Positions 1 through 12,415 are shown, counted from the stretch's first letter. The stretch: 64,000 bases of DNA from Phyto melanocephala (GCA_941918925.1 OW799234.1:58221968-58285967), one strand, 5' to 3'. Numbers and translations are program-made. The notes: generated by a model from the letters alone, not told the origin.

Positions 1-408
1 TTTTATTATATAAAATATCGATCTCCTGCAATGATTTGTTGCCTCGTCAATCGTAAACATCAACATGGGACCATTAGCACCTGAAGATCATATATAACCC
101 ATTATAGCCCAGCGTCCTATAGGACATGACAAAAAATATGTTTTTTTGTCACTTATATAATTTTTATTCTAAAAATATTTTTTTTATTCGTTAGGTGTAA
201 TACCAAAAAATCTTTATAGGTATGCTTGCTTTTTCATTCTATTATAACTTGCCAGTGAAAAATAACTAAACTTGGTGCATTTTTAAGAATCTTGGGCGAC
301 ATTATAAATATGTTTATAATTCATATAACACAAACTTTAACAAAATTATATGCTATTATTTAAATTAAAAAGTATTTACCCAAACTGTTTATATACTTAT
401 TAAAATAA
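1..408. other. AT-rich flank with a piggyBac-like terminal motif
   Basis: No gene is visible. At 109-125 there is a palindromic motif (CCAGCGTCCTATAGGAC) that closely resembles the motif at 4128-4148, the right end of the decayed piggyBac-like element further along. I infer the terminus of a second, otherwise lost or off-window copy of that family. The rest is AT-rich with no open frame of note. Confidence 0.35.
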
Positions 409-581
409 ACAAGTAAGAGCGCTATATTCGGCCGTGCCGAATCTTATATACCCTTCACAACTTGTAGTCATGCAATAACAGTGGTTTGTGTCACCATTCA
501 TCCCATATGAAATACGTACACACATATAAAAACATACATATATAAAAACGTCCCATTGTAAAGCTATAAATTCACGTATGT

Positions 582-614
<33 letters not shown>

Positions 615-1234
615 AAAAAAAAAATTTAAAAAAAAATTTGAAAAAAATTTAAAGAAAAATTAAAAAAAAAATTAAAAAAAAAAATATTATGTATATAATA
701 TATATAAAACAAAAAAAAAAAACATAAAAAAAAATAATAATAATAAAAATATAAATAATATATTAAATAAAAAATAAAAAAAAAAATTAAAAAAAAATTA
801 AAAAAAAAATTTAAAAAAAAAAATAAAAAAAAAATTCTTTTGGCTCAGCTGGGATTCGATGCCACGTTTTCTCTAACCAGTATACACGTTTGTATGTATG
901 TATGTATGTATGTTGTTGTTGTAATGTTGTTTTTGTGAAAAAAAAATCGAGGTGGTCGTGGGTTTTTGCTCATATCTCAGTTGTTTATGTACCGATGTTT
1001 CTGATTTTCAATACCGATCTACTCCCGAATATTTCTAATATTTATATACCTTACCCGGGTCCAACCTATGTCGGGGGGCTTCAAAAAGTTGATTTCAACA
1101 TACACACGGACAGACTGACAGAGCTTAATCGACTCCCCTATTCATAAGCTTTCAGAAAATATATACTTTATGGGGTCGGAAATGAAAATTGTAGAAATTT
1201 CACACGGAATGACAAACCTATATATACCCTTTTT
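409..1234 (-). mobile_element. DINE-1-like element, family A, copy A1 (reverse orientation)
   Basis: The copy reads in reverse. It starts with the tail block ACAAGTAAGAGC, then a hairpin ATTCGGC/GCCGAAT and the subterminal repeat TATACCCTTCACAA. A 250 bp A-rich tract (about 585-835) follows, then a conserved block with GTTGTTGTTGT, a short ACGGACAGACTG run and the TATGGGGTCGGAAATG signature, ending in the head near 1234. Subterminal inverted repeats plus one terminal hairpin plus a central tetranucleotide-type repeat is the layout known for DINE-1/INE-1, the non-autonomous Helentrons of flies. Open frames inside are chance readings of the repeat. The last part of its head (TCACTGTGTGAAGGGTATA) is found at 2013-2031, beyond copy A2, so A2 probably inserted into it. 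Confidence 0.75.
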
Positions 1235-2012
1235 ATACCCTTCACACAGTGAAAAAGGGTATATATAGGTTTGTCATTCCGTGTGAAATTTCTACAATTT
1301 TCATTTCCGACCCCATAAAGTATATATTTTCTGAAAGCTTATGAATAGAGGAGTCGATTAAGCCCTGACCGTCTGTCCGTCTGTCCGTCTGACCGTCTGT
1401 CCGTGTGTATGTTGAAATCAACTTTTTGAAGCCCCCCGACATAGGTTGGACCCGGGTAAGGTATTAAAATATCAGAAATATTCGGGAGTAGATCGGTATT
1501 GAAAATCAGAAACATCGGTACATAAACAACTGAGATATGAGCAAAAACCCACGACCACCTCAATTTTCTTTTCATAAAAACAACATTACAACAACAACAT
1601 ACATACATACAAACGTGTATACTGGTTAGAGAAAACGTGGCATCGAATCCCAGCTGAGGCAAAAAAAATTTTTTTTAAATTTTTTTAAAATTTTTTTTTT
1701 TAATTTTTTTTTTATTTTTTTTTTATTTTTTATTTAATATATTATATATATTTTTATTATTATTTTTTTTCATTTTTTTTTTTTTAATTTTTTTTTTTAT
1801 TTTTTTTTTGTTTTATATATATTATATATGTATATAATAATTTTTTTTTTTTTAATTTTTTTTTTAATTTTTTTTTTTTAAATTTTTTTTTTATTTTTTA
1901 TTTTTTTTTTGTTTTTTTTAACATACAAACGTGAATTTACTGTTATTGCACGACTACACGTTGTGAAGGGTATATAAGATTCGGCACGGCCGAATATAGC
2001 GCTTTTACTTGT
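1235..2012 (+). mobile_element. DINE-1-like element, family A, copy A2
   Basis: A complete copy. The head TATACCCTTCACACAGTG folds with GGGTATA. Then come the GTCCGTCTGTCC microsatellite (about 1371-1403), the conserved body to about 1665, a T-rich tract, the subterminal repeat TTGTGAAGGGTATA, the hairpin ATTCGGCACGGCCGAAT and the terminal ACTTGT. Copy A1 lies immediately upstream in the opposite orientation, so the two bodies form a large palindrome. It carries no coding capacity. Confidence 0.78.
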
Positions 2013-2816
2013 TCACTGTGTGAAGGGTATAAAAAGGGTATATATAGGTTTGTCATTCCGTGTGAAATTTCTACAATTTTCATTTCCGACCCCATAAAGT
2101 ATATATTTTCTGAAAGCTTATGAATAGGGGAGTCGATTAAGCTCTGTCAGTCTGTCCGTCTGTCCGTCTGACCGTCTGTCCGTGTGTATGTTGAAATCAA
2201 CTTTTTGAAGCCCCTCGCCATAGGTTGGACCCGGGTAAGGTATTAAAATATCAGAAATATTCGGGAGTAGATCGCTATTGAAAATCAGAAACATCGGTAC
2301 ATAAACAACTGAGATATGAGCAAAAACCCACGACCACCTCGATTTTTTTTTCACAAAAACAACATTACAACAACAACATACATACATACAAACGTGTATA
2401 CTGGTTAGAGAAAACGTGGCATCGAATCCCAACTGAGCCAAAAAAAATTTTTTTTTAATTTTTTTAAAAATTTTTTTTAATTTTTTTTTTTATTTTTTTT
2501 TTATTTTTTATTTAATATATTTATATTTTTATTATTATTATTTTTTTTAATTTTTTTATTTTTTTTTTATTTTTTTTTTATTTATTTTTTTGTTTTATAT
2601 ATGTATATTATATATAAAATAATTTTTTTTTTAAATTTTTTTTTTTTAATTTTTTTTTTAATTTTTTTTTAATTTTTTTTTTTCGTTTTTTTAACATACA
2701 TACGTGTACGTATTTCATATGGGATGAATGGTGATACAAGCAACTGTTATTGCATGACTACACGTTGTGAAGGGTATATAAGATTCGGCATGGCCGAATA
2801 TAGCACTCTTACTTGT
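2013..2816 (+). mobile_element. DINE-1-like element, family A, copy A3
   Basis: Tandem to A2 and in the same orientation. It begins with the leftover head of A1 (2013-2031), continues with the A body and a T-rich tract, and ends with the hairpin ATTCGGCATGGCCGAAT and ACTTGT at 2811-2816. It differs from A2 by scattered substitutions and indels, mostly in the homopolymer tract, so it is a separate insertion and not a fresh duplication. Confidence 0.72.
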
Positions 2817-2829
2817 TCACTGTGTGACT

Positions 2830-4148
2830 GTCCTATTTATATGACGCTGGTACTTGACGTTATCAAAATATTAACAGTTTTTTAAATTTTCAGTATATCG
2901 TGTTTGTTGTTTACTACGCGCTATTTTCTGCTTTATATTTGGGAGATTCATATGGATGTTTGTTGACGTTGTCCAAACATATATATTTTTTTTTCGTTTT
3001 TAGTACTTCAAGTTTATGTGTCGATCTTTATCATTTTCTGCATTGGATATTGCGTGTAGTTGAGTCTTTGTTTCGCGGTATTACATTGATATTATTCACT
3101 TCTGTTCAAAAATTCTTAAGACTATTTTATCTAAAGATGTATAGAAAAACAATGTTTTTACGAGAATTGTACGATATTTTAAATATTCTACATTTATGGC
3201 ATCTAAAGATGTCGATATAATTGTTCTTTTACCAGAACCAGATGAACTGACTGATGACGACGACGTCGATGATAACAACATAGGAGATTTGGAAGTCACT
3301 GATATACCAGGAGAACTTATAATGCAATACAAATTACCTGATATATTTGAGCCTGAGTGAATATTGCCTTAATTTTGACTTATATATGGGAAAATCGATC
3401 GTGAAGATTTGGCATTAGGATCGAGAGTAGCAATGGATATGTTAGATGGTATATCAGAATCCACAAGTCATCAAATATATTCTGAAAATTTATTTACCAG
3501 TAGAGACTCACTGTTTTATTTGCAGCAGCTAGGATTCCGTGCGACTTTAAGGGAGAACAGACTTTTATAATGTCCTCTTTAAGACTCTAAAACTCTTGGA
3601 AAGAAAGAACGAGGTTTATTTGATTAGTGATTCGATGCAAATGTATAAATACTTATCGCAAAATGAAATGACAACAAGTGGAGTGGATCAACAAGACTGT
3701 TGGGTGCCAAGAAATGGTACTGATCTCTATTTATTACACGTATAGATATGACTATGGTGAATTCGTGGATTGTTTACAAACTTGTAAACGAAAATAGAAT
3801 TAGTTCGTTAGAGTTCAAAAGATCTATCACTGTTCCTTACTTGAAGATATCTAAATAACCGTTTGTATGCAGACCGAGAACAGCTTCCACGAAAGTTTTT
3901 TCAGATGTAAGATATGATAACAAAGGACATTTTATGAAAAAACGATAGAAACAGCGAAGATGTCAGGGACAAAACTGTAAATCAAAACCACTTTCATTTT
4001 GCGCTAAATGTGATGTAACACCTTGCAAAGACTGTTTTATTCCATACCATGCAAAATAATCTTCGTTTTATTTTAATATGACAATAACTTAAATTTGGTT
4101 TCATATCACCTATGATTCCTCTAAGTCCCAGCGTCCTATTTATAGGAC
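2830..4148 (+). pseudogene. Decayed piggyBac-like transposon and transposase
   Basis: Inverted terminal motifs frame it: GTCCTATTTATATGACGCTGG at 2830-2850 (shown here in full as a 21-base span only by position; core CCTATTTATATGACGC) against its near-complement at 4128-4148. Inside are ordered pieces of a piggyBac (DDE_Tnp_1_7) transposase. An acidic linker starting at ATG 3196 (LPEPDELTDDDD) comes first. At about 3419-3571 are GSRVAMDML, ENLFTSRDSLF and LRENR, matching the family's GSRVV, NFFTS and ReNR signatures. At about 3750-3850 is MVNSWIVYK. At about 3955-4060 is a C-terminal cysteine-rich domain (RRCQ..C..CDVTPC..CF). Several stops and frameshifts separate them, so it is dead. The region 2850-3195 has no recognisable domain. 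Confidence 0.72.
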
Positions 4149-4559
4149 AGGCTATATTTTCATAATTTTTATAAAAAATAAATAAATTTTAAAATTCTTG
4201 TGTTATTTTACTTTAATTAAAACCGTTTTTCAAAAAAAAAGAAAAAAAAATATATATAAAAAGTTGGGCGTTAACCGGTTAATTTGCGCTGCGTAAAATA
4301 TTTAACCTGCAGAGCAAAGTCGTTGCGAAATAACAGCGTTATGTTCAGCTAAAAAGAGCTTGTAAGTCACCACGAGGTATTCTGAAAAAACATTTGCTGT
4401 TATGCTCATATAAGAAGAACTTAAAGCCACAGGTCATCGACAATGTCTAAATTTACAGATTAATTTCAACAGATGGCTAGAAATTAAAACAATTTTGTTG
4501 AAATTTTTTTTGTTGATTACTTTTCATTTGAATTACTTTATTATTAAGGAAAACTGTAG
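4149..4559. other. Intergenic AT-rich stretch, nothing recognised
   Basis: It contains an A-rich run near 4230-4250 and no open frame or repeat that I can name. Confidence 0.4.
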
Positions 4560-5190
4560 GGTATGGGGTTTTAAAAATTCAAGAGCCATTCGTTTACGCT
4601 AGTTGCACCCTATTAGGCATTAAGCGTGATGTTGCCTTAATATCGAAAATATAATTAAATCTCATTTCTTCAACGGCAGTAACTGCAAATGAAAAGAGGT
4701 ATTGGTTCAGGAGAAAACATCCTTTACATCGTGCTCTTGAAAACTGACAGATGTGGTTTTAACAGGATGGAGCCACTGCCCGAGATACAATAATAATTAC
4801 AAGTAAAATTTTTGGAGAATATTTTCCAGAAATTCGGCATTTAATTATGTAACGTGTTTGCTAGATTTTTCAGTACCCAAAAAAAAATTTTTTTCTTTAT
4901 TATTTTAAGGTGACAGAATACGTGAACAAGCCTGAGATTTTCCTTGAATTCAAGGCCAATATACTTGTAGAAATTAGAAAGCTATAGCCACAAACGAAAG
5001 ATCTGAACTAAATGTTCTAAAAATATCCCATCTTTGCAAAGCTGAAAACTGGCTTTTGTTTAAAAAACATTGTTTTATGTACTTAGTGTAAAAATAATTA
5101 CATATTCTTTATTTTATAATCTGAAAAATAAAAAATAATTAATAAAAAATATATAAGCTAAAGAGTTATTAAATTTTTAAAACCCATGGC
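4560..5190 (+). pseudogene. Mariner/Tc1-like relic
   Basis: Inverted repeats bound it: ATGGGGTTTTAAAAATTCAA at about 4563 and its approximate complement TTAAATTTTTAAAACCCAT-like sequence at 5167-5188. Internally, 4750-4850 encodes a degraded catalytic segment (a tryptophan, an in-frame stop, then QDGATARDT), the hallmark around the second aspartate of mariner-type DDE transposases. The segment at 4915-5090 matches the C-terminal layout (NKPE...) of the same proteins. The 5' half of the transposase is missing. Confidence 0.55.
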
Positions 5191-7828
5191 AACTTCAGGC
5201 CCACCTTCTTCATTCAAGCGCAATCATATTAGAATTCTTATTGGGTGGAAATTGTTTTTCGTCACGAGATGGAACATTCAACGGAAAGCAATATCGATTT
5301 ATTATGTAAACTGCTTTCCTCACAGTGGATTTTAAATCCTTTTTATTTTTCTCTCTTCGAACTGAAAAGTTCTACAACTCTGAATGACGGAGTATATACA
5401 ATTGTACCTTCATTCATTTATTACTACACATACGCAGATGTATCGGTACACAAGTACACAAATATCGGTTGTGGGTACCAAAATTATTGTCAATGGCATA
5501 GTTTAGTTGTGATAGTTGAATTTTACGGTTATATCTACAGAATTTCGTTTCGGAATATTAATATGCAGTCAGTATTAAGAAATAATGAATCATTCAACAG
5601 AAATTGTATAACCACAAAAGAAAAGTTCAATGAAAGCACTGTACCATTTCATTGGCAATGAATTAAACTGTCTGTTTTTCATTCCAAATTTCATTCAAAA
5701 ATTTTTACTTTATGGAGAACGTGAAGCATCTCCTTTAGTTGGAAGTTGTTACATGTGATGTTTTGAGAAACATTCACAACGTACACTGAAACAATTATGC
5801 TTCATCAATCCAATGCATCAATTTAATAAGAATTTTTTCATTTATCCAATGACTTATAAGAAAGTCAGGCATAAACTGCATAAAACCTATTAGTGATGAA
5901 CAGCCAATACAGACAACGATAACATGTATTTCTTGCAAAAAAAATGGAATAGATGTACGCACTTTTCTTTCAAAAGGCTTAAGCATTAAATAAATACTTA
6001 AGAAAAAAACTTTATTTTTTTTATAATTTTCCTTTATACAAAGTCTTTGTAACTTTAAAGGATGTAAACTGGTTTAGGCTCTATATTAAGGGGAAGGGGT
6101 TGAGTTTTGTGAGAAAAAAGTAATTGCAATTTAAAAAAAAATCAAAAGGTCCAATTCTACCTTATCGGTACGACGAGGGTTTAATCGTGTTATTATATCA
6201 GCTGATTGGAAAAGAACATTAGATGAAATGTGAGTAGTTTTAAAATTAAAGATATTTGTTTACTAGAACAAACTTTATACCGCATTAAAGGAACAGGAGT
6301 TTAAAATTCAGCTTCCGCACAGATAATACTATCCGCAATAACGAAACGAATGAAGAGACCCAATATTTATCCGAATTCAGTTCGAATGCGGTAGTTTGGC
6401 CCTAGTTTGTTTTGCAAAATATTGGCTATACAAAATATTATAAAAACAATAACAAAAGGTATAGAATAATAATTGTCAACTATTTTAGGGTTTAACTAGA
6501 TGATATGGATACCAACAATATGTGATATAAACAATAAGCCACACGCCTTATGCCGCAATGAATTTTTTGCTTTATGGTATTGTGGATATGATTATAAATG
6601 TAAGCTAACCAATGAAATCGCATTATTTTGTCTCGTGGTTTTTTTTAAGTCGTATGCCTATAAGAATAATTTGGAAGCCCCAAACTTTAGCCATAGCGGC
6701 CATCAAAGTCACCAAAAAGTCAGTTATTGCATATGTTTAAAAAAAATAAAATCAAAAGTTACAGATACGCGCCATCCAGCGCTGCTGTGGCGGACTCTAT
6801 CATGATGTTATATTTAAAAAACAATGACGAATTTGATGAATGAGCCGTTACAGTAAATTTTCCGCCAAAAAATTACTACCATAGAAATCTAAAACGTCAG
6901 TTTTTCCACCCGATAGATCTTTGTTCTTTAACTAGTCTTGGGTTTAATTTTTCTTAATTTTAAAAAGAGCCAAGCAGCCTCAAGAATTAATAACGAAGAA
7001 GAAAAATTTCCATTTGTGTGCCCAAATATTAAGCAACTAACATAATTGTTCCTGTACTAAGGTTTTTATATCCCTTAAAGGCAATTTCTAACAACTTAAA
7101 ATAACTCATGGTTCTTCGAACAGTGAACCTATCAGCTGTGAAAATGTTTTTTTTCTTTCTTTGGTTGACTTTAACTAATCGCATAAATGGTATCAATTTG
7201 CGTAAACATTTAGACGTATTAATGGTAACCCTCTCCTAATAGCAATGGCTTTTAAAGAAAAAATTCCCAAAAGCATTAATTTAAAATATTAACAAACTAT
7301 TTGTATCCCCTTATACGGCCATTAAAAGTATCTCAATGGACCGAGTTTTTCTTTTTCTATTTTTAACACTTTAGCTTGACTCGATAAGGTTTTTTTCTAC
7401 TTAAAATAAATAAAATAAAAACGATAAAAACTTAAAAGCAGAAAACTATTGCTTTTAACAGTAGAATATTTCTTTAACAACATCTTCTACCTCTTCTCTG
7501 AAAATGGTCCAAATACGTTGTTATTGTTGTTATTTTAAATTTTTTTATGTTTCTTTTTTATTTTATAGTCCTAACATAAAGATTTATATCTTCAAAAGGC
7601 ACACACTTACACACTTAAAACATATATGCTAAGAAATATACTCAACCAAATGTATAGCAATGTTTGCTTATGCGTACATACATACATACTCAGCTGTACA
7701 ATAAGAAAATTTAGTCATAATATGCACATACAGATAAAGTAACAAGGAAAGAACGAAAAAACTTTATTCGCTGCCTTTTGATAATTTTCAATAAAAAAAT
7801 TGTACGAAAAAAGTCTTCCTGTTAAAAA
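5191..7828. other. Anonymous AT-rich DNA with two unassigned open frames
   Basis: Two plus-strand open frames stand out only by length: 5245-5661 (138 codons) and 6500-6805 (101 codons). I recognise no domain, signal peptide or codon bias in either. In DNA this AT-rich, a frame near 138 codons is uncommon but can arise by chance. Splice signals flanking them are not obvious. The rest holds homopolymer runs and short microsatellite-like stretches. Confidence 0.3.
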
Positions 7829-8741
7829 ACAAGTAAGAGCACTATATTCGACTGTGCCGAATCTTTTATGTATTATTTTGTTATTAACAGTAATCGCTAT
7901 GGAAAAATCTCTTTATACTAAGATATGTATCACTTTTGTATAACTTCGATATGTTAGTAATATGTTTTCGTAAATTTAGTCTTTCAATAAAAGTGGGCGT
8001 TAAAGTAGGCGTGTAAGCATAATTTATGCTAATAAGTAAAACTGAAATACTTAAATATAGAGTCCCTTATATTTCCAAATCTTTATCCATGGAGAAATTA
8101 TATGACTTAAAGATAAACCGTTATATGGGAGGTGGGCGTAAAAGTGGGCGTGTCACATTAATTTTTCGTTAAAACCAAGCCTTTGAACAAGAAAAAATAG
8201 TTGGAAAATTTCAGAATCGTAAAACTATTTTTGACAGTGTTATTACGTTTTAAATTTTAAATATACCGAAAAATGCACTGTGCGGTATACATTTTTGTAC
8301 ATTCTGATCTATAACTCCTTTCTTAATGCATAGATTTAAGCAATGTTTTTACTCATATATATTCGAAGTTTCATGGCTCTACATTAATGGGGTTGGACAC
8401 AATTGCATTTTCTTTAATGTTGGAGGCACATGGTTTTTTTGACCTACTCTTGCATTACGAGCTATAACTCTCTTCCTAATATTTCGATTTGGCCCGTTTT
8501 CAAAACCAAGCAAACTTTTTCTATAGAAAATATTCTGGCAAAATTAGCTTTTTCGGTCCGACATCTATCATGCTTGCAACAGGTTATACGGACAGACAGA
8601 CGGACATAGCTAGATCGTCATCAAATCAAACCCCGATTCTGAATAAATGTATTTTATGGGGTCTAAAATGGATATTTCGATGTGTTACATACGAAATGAC
8701 AAAATGAATATACCCCCCCCATTTTTTTGTTGGCGGTTATA
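7829..8741 (-). mobile_element. DINE-1-like element, family B, short copy B1
   Basis: Reverse orientation. It starts ACAAGTAAGAGCACTATATTCG with a degraded hairpin, then one unit carrying GGGAGGTGGGCGTAAAAGTG (the reverse of the CACGCCCAC signature). The conserved block with ACGGACAGACAGACGG follows, and it ends ATTTTTTTGTTGGCGGTTATA. At 0.9 kb it lacks the internal tandem units and the embedded mariner fragment seen in the 2.5-2.8 kb copies. Substitutions throughout suggest it is older. Confidence 0.68.
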
Positions 8742-10049
8742 ACAACTTCAGAATAGACTAGAAAAAAGTTTAGAAGTATAAACGAAAAATACTCTATAAA
8801 TGTGACAGAGTATTTGCTATATAGTTGTTGTACAATAGCTGTTGTTACTATTGTTTTATTGTTACACATCATATATTGTTGCTGCTATTTGTACATATTT
8901 TGTTTAAAAGAAAACTTTTAAACACACACACACACACACACACACAGACTTATCTACATATATACACACTTACATGTTTTTGTTTTGTTTCCTAAGATTT
9001 GCTGAAGAAACAAAAGCAGTTGGAAAAGATTTTAATGTTACAAAAATCTAGTTGAAATAAGAAAAATGGTTATAGTACTTATTGTTGTAAAATGTCGGTT
9101 AGACAAGAGTGAATAATGGGGGGAAAAAACGCAAAATAGTTGTATGGCAGTAGTAGTCTTTTAAGTTGGCGTTAGTGTAACTAGTAAAAGATGAAGTTGT
9201 TTCTTTCACATTTTTTTTTAACAAAAAAAAGTTGATTTGCTATGAATTCTGCCACCATTATTATTTTCCTGTGTTTTTGCCATTACTTGGGTCTTTTCAA
9301 TTTAAATTTTTGTAACTTTTATTGCGTCTGTTTTTATATGTAAAAGTCTTTTAGAGTTTTATTGTATTCCTGGTATACAGAGTGTACTTCTTTATTACTT
9401 TCAAAGTTGAGGCTTTTGGTTTGACATTAAGCCCCTAAAGAGGTAAATGAGTGTAAAATTGATTTTTTGATATTTGTTTTGCTAAAGGAAACAAAAGTCT
9501 TTAAGGAACTTGTAGCATAATTGCAATATAAAAAATTATTAAGGAAGGATTTTTTACAATTTTATAAAATAATAACATGAAATTCATGTAAGTATTAGAA
9601 AAGTTTTTACTATATATTACAGTTTAAAAGGATGCCGATTTAAATTTTTACTAGAAGTTTTATAAGAATTGTTCAATTATGCGTTAAATATCTCAATGCG
9701 ATGCTAATATTGCTTTGCAAAGAAGCAAAATATTAAACATAAACACAGGACTAGTTATGTTAATGAGCTCTTCGGCTTCATTTTAACAACTGTGAAATAC
9801 TGTAAACAAATTGCATAAGTTTGAACAAGCAGCCATTCTTTAGATTTAATGTTTCACAACAGGTTAATTAGTAAAGACCTTTTTAAGACAGTCACAACAC
9901 ATTCCCTTGTTTGCTACAATAACAAATTTTCTATTTTGATTTCAAGAAAATGACATTTCATTAATTTAATCTTGCTCCAATACCCATGGTACGATTTCCC
10001 GAGTTTTTTACGATTTCCTTATATATGAAGGGAGTAAAAAGCAGCTTTT
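8742..10049. repeat. Intergenic stretch with a (CA)n microsatellite
   Basis: A CA-repeat of about 24 bases lies at 8923-8946. Otherwise this is AT-rich sequence with no gene signal that I can support. Confidence 0.5.
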
Positions 10050-10205
10050 ATTAAAAGTTAGCGTTAAAGTAGGTGTATAAAAATAATTACTGCTTTTGCA
10101 ATAAATTTAGATATTGAAATATATTCTTTGTTCATAAAGTAAATATTTGAAATTAAGATAAATCTTTATTTGAAAGTTGGGCGTTAGAGTGGGCGGGTCT
10201 CATTA
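10050..10205 (-). repeat. Family B DINE relic
   Basis: The order of GCGTTAAAGTAGGTGTATAA, ATTGAAATATATTC and TTGGGCGTTAGAGTGGGCGG follows the reverse complement of the 288 bp internal unit of family B. It has no termini, so it is a decayed fragment. Confidence 0.5.
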
Positions 10206-11354
10206 GTTAATTGGTTTATTATTAGCCAGTCCAATAATCTACATACTTACATTTTCAGCTATATAGATAAATGTTTGACTTTTATGTGAGGTTTTAGTTT
10301 TTAAATAGACCAAAAAAGAAATTGTGCAGTGCAAATTTAAGTCAGTTATGTTTTTCGTAATGTACAGACTTAAACCAGCTGCTAGGTAGAACAATTTAAC
10401 GAATCGAACGAATCGAAGGACCAATGAAAATGAATGCAATTAAAAGTTTTGTTTTATTACTTTTTTTAAACTGTAAACAAATAAGGTTTAGTTAAGTTTA
10501 TTTCTAAGAATTTTTGCTTGCCTTGCTGAAAATATAATAAATATTAATTTCAAGTATTATGGATGTGATTGCACTGAAAGAAACCATTCTGAGTACGGCA
10601 ACAACAAAAATTTTGAAGAAAACAGTGTTATGTAGTACTTAAAATAAATTCCCATTAGTGCAGCTTTTTGGAATATCCGCTTGGAATTTTAGTATCACCT
10701 TTACTCTGCCAGGTTGAATACAATATATCGTATCCGAATTCCATATGTGTTTTTTTATTATTTCCATCCCCAAAACAAATTGCGAATTGCAAATACCAAC
10801 TAGTATAAGAATCAAGCTCAGTGAAAATTTTAAATATTTAGAAAATTTACTTGTTGCTTTTCGGTGCTTATTGCGAAAATAATAAAGACCGAAGAAGATT
10901 TGTTTTATTCAAATTTACAAAGTTTTGACCAAAGGTATACTTTACATGAGTTTAAACTAAAAAATTCATTTATATTTGATGTTTGTGCAGCTTGTAGGAA
11001 ACTAGTTAAATATGCCCTCAAAATCGGATTATTTTGATTTGCAATTTAAGCTGGATTTAGATTCTAAATGAAGCATTGAAAAGTGTGTCATTTTAAAATT
11101 AAATATTGAAATACAAATCACTGCTATTAATTTTCTTTCAATTTATTGATATATGGCCAAAATTGGTCTCCGAGTCTGGGTGTTGGAAGTGTCCTTTGCT
11201 TCCTGAAGCACCCCTTCCTACCTACTGCGATAAAAAACAAACTATTGGAAAAACAATCGAAACCTTTGAAATATGCTGTTTTAAAAAAAGTTTATTTTAT
11301 AATAAAACACTTGCTTTCTATGAAATTGCTACATATATAGGCCGTACAAATAAA
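10206..11354. other. Intergenic, nothing recognised
   Basis: AT-rich with short chance open frames on both strands. No repeat or domain is recognised. Confidence 0.35.
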
Positions 11355-12415
11355 ACTTTTTATTTCGATAAGTGCTCCCCCTGTTCCTCGTTGACGCAAC
11401 TTCTGCAGAAGTCGTTGTAAGGGATACTTAACCTTTTCGCATATATACCTATTGGACAGTGTCCGGTAATAACCGCTATGAGGTTCCTTAGGTGGGTTCG
11501 AGGCATATTCACTGCATATTGCGTCCTATGTGCATCCACATCAGGCCAGATCTTTCTAATTTCTAAGCAAGTGGGTTCTCTGACCCATCTTTCCTTGGCA
11601 TCCAAATAAAAGTGACGCGAAATCAGCTGCTTTCCCTTTGACAAGGGAATAATAAGGCACAACCTGATTCAATCGAATCTAAGTTGGCACCGGCTTTTGC
11701 AAGTGCATCAGCCCTATTATTACCATCAATATCCCCATGTCCTGGAACCCATATAAGGGTAACCGTCAAATGTCTCGCTATTTCCTTAGAGACATCCGGC
11801 ATTCCTGGGCAATTTTTGATGTGCTGTACACACTCTCCAGGAATGTATTAGCCGCCTTGCTCTCAATAAATATATGAATATCCCTATCAAATATTGCATG
11901 ATACTGAATCTGTTCCGCGGCTGTCTTAATTGCCATTAATTCGACCTGTAACGCGCTACAGTAATTTGGTATCTTTAGGGACAATTCAAAACCCAACTGA
12001 GTCGAAAAGATATAACATTTAGTGTTATCATGTGATTTCGATCCGTCAGTAAATAGCGAATACCGAAGGTCATAATTGTAATCAGATCTATCCGGTATAT
12101 TCGTCGCGAAACCCGAATCGAATAGTGGTTCAGGTACTTTGCAATCAATAGGAGAAATAATATTGATCATACCTAAAATCCTTGCATTTCCACTATTCGC
12201 ATACTTCCATGCCTTTTTGGCATTCAGCCTCAGTGCGGTGTCCGCAGCCATCTGCTTAGCCAGGATGTCTGGTGGTAACCAGTTCAAAATAGTGAAAGTT
12301 TAGATCTGGTGGTCCTAGGAGCGCCTGTTATCATAATCACAGCCATTCTCATAATACGTTCGAATCTGTCCATAAAGGGTGAAGAAATCTCCATTTTCTT
12401 CAATTAATGCAAAAA
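11355..12415 (-). pseudogene. Non-LTR retrotransposon fragment with RNase H and C-terminal zinc motif
   Basis: The minus strand encodes, in order, the end of a reverse-transcriptase domain (about 12290-12390, an ITGA-like motif then NWLPPDI), an RNase H domain (frame 12287-11778) and the C-terminal cysteine-histidine region (frame 11662-11360; ITGHCPIG...FCRSC). In the RNase H frame, Asp81 (FTDGSK) and Glu116 (QVELMAIKTAAE) fit the catalytic positions. The third acidic position reads IESKAA, with Glu142 where an Asp is usual. The segment 11777-11663 carries a frameshifted GHGDIDGN / ADALAK motif. RNase H followed by this zinc motif is typical of I/Jockey-superfamily LINEs. It is 5' truncated and frameshifted. 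It was cut before any poly-A or simple-repeat tail, so the exact clade is uncertain. Confidence 0.72.

Noticed and set aside
409..2816. CRISPR-like or satellite array from repeated blocks
   Set aside because: The repeats are dispersed DINE copies with hairpins and inverted subterminal repeats, not short regular repeat-spacer units.
5245..5661. 138-codon plus-strand frame
   Set aside because: It is long for the window but has no recognised motif, signal or neighbouring splice context. It is kept only as a note in the region entry.
8923..8946. (CA)n tract as a possible regulatory Z-DNA element
   Set aside because: It is an ordinary microsatellite of short length with no gene nearby.
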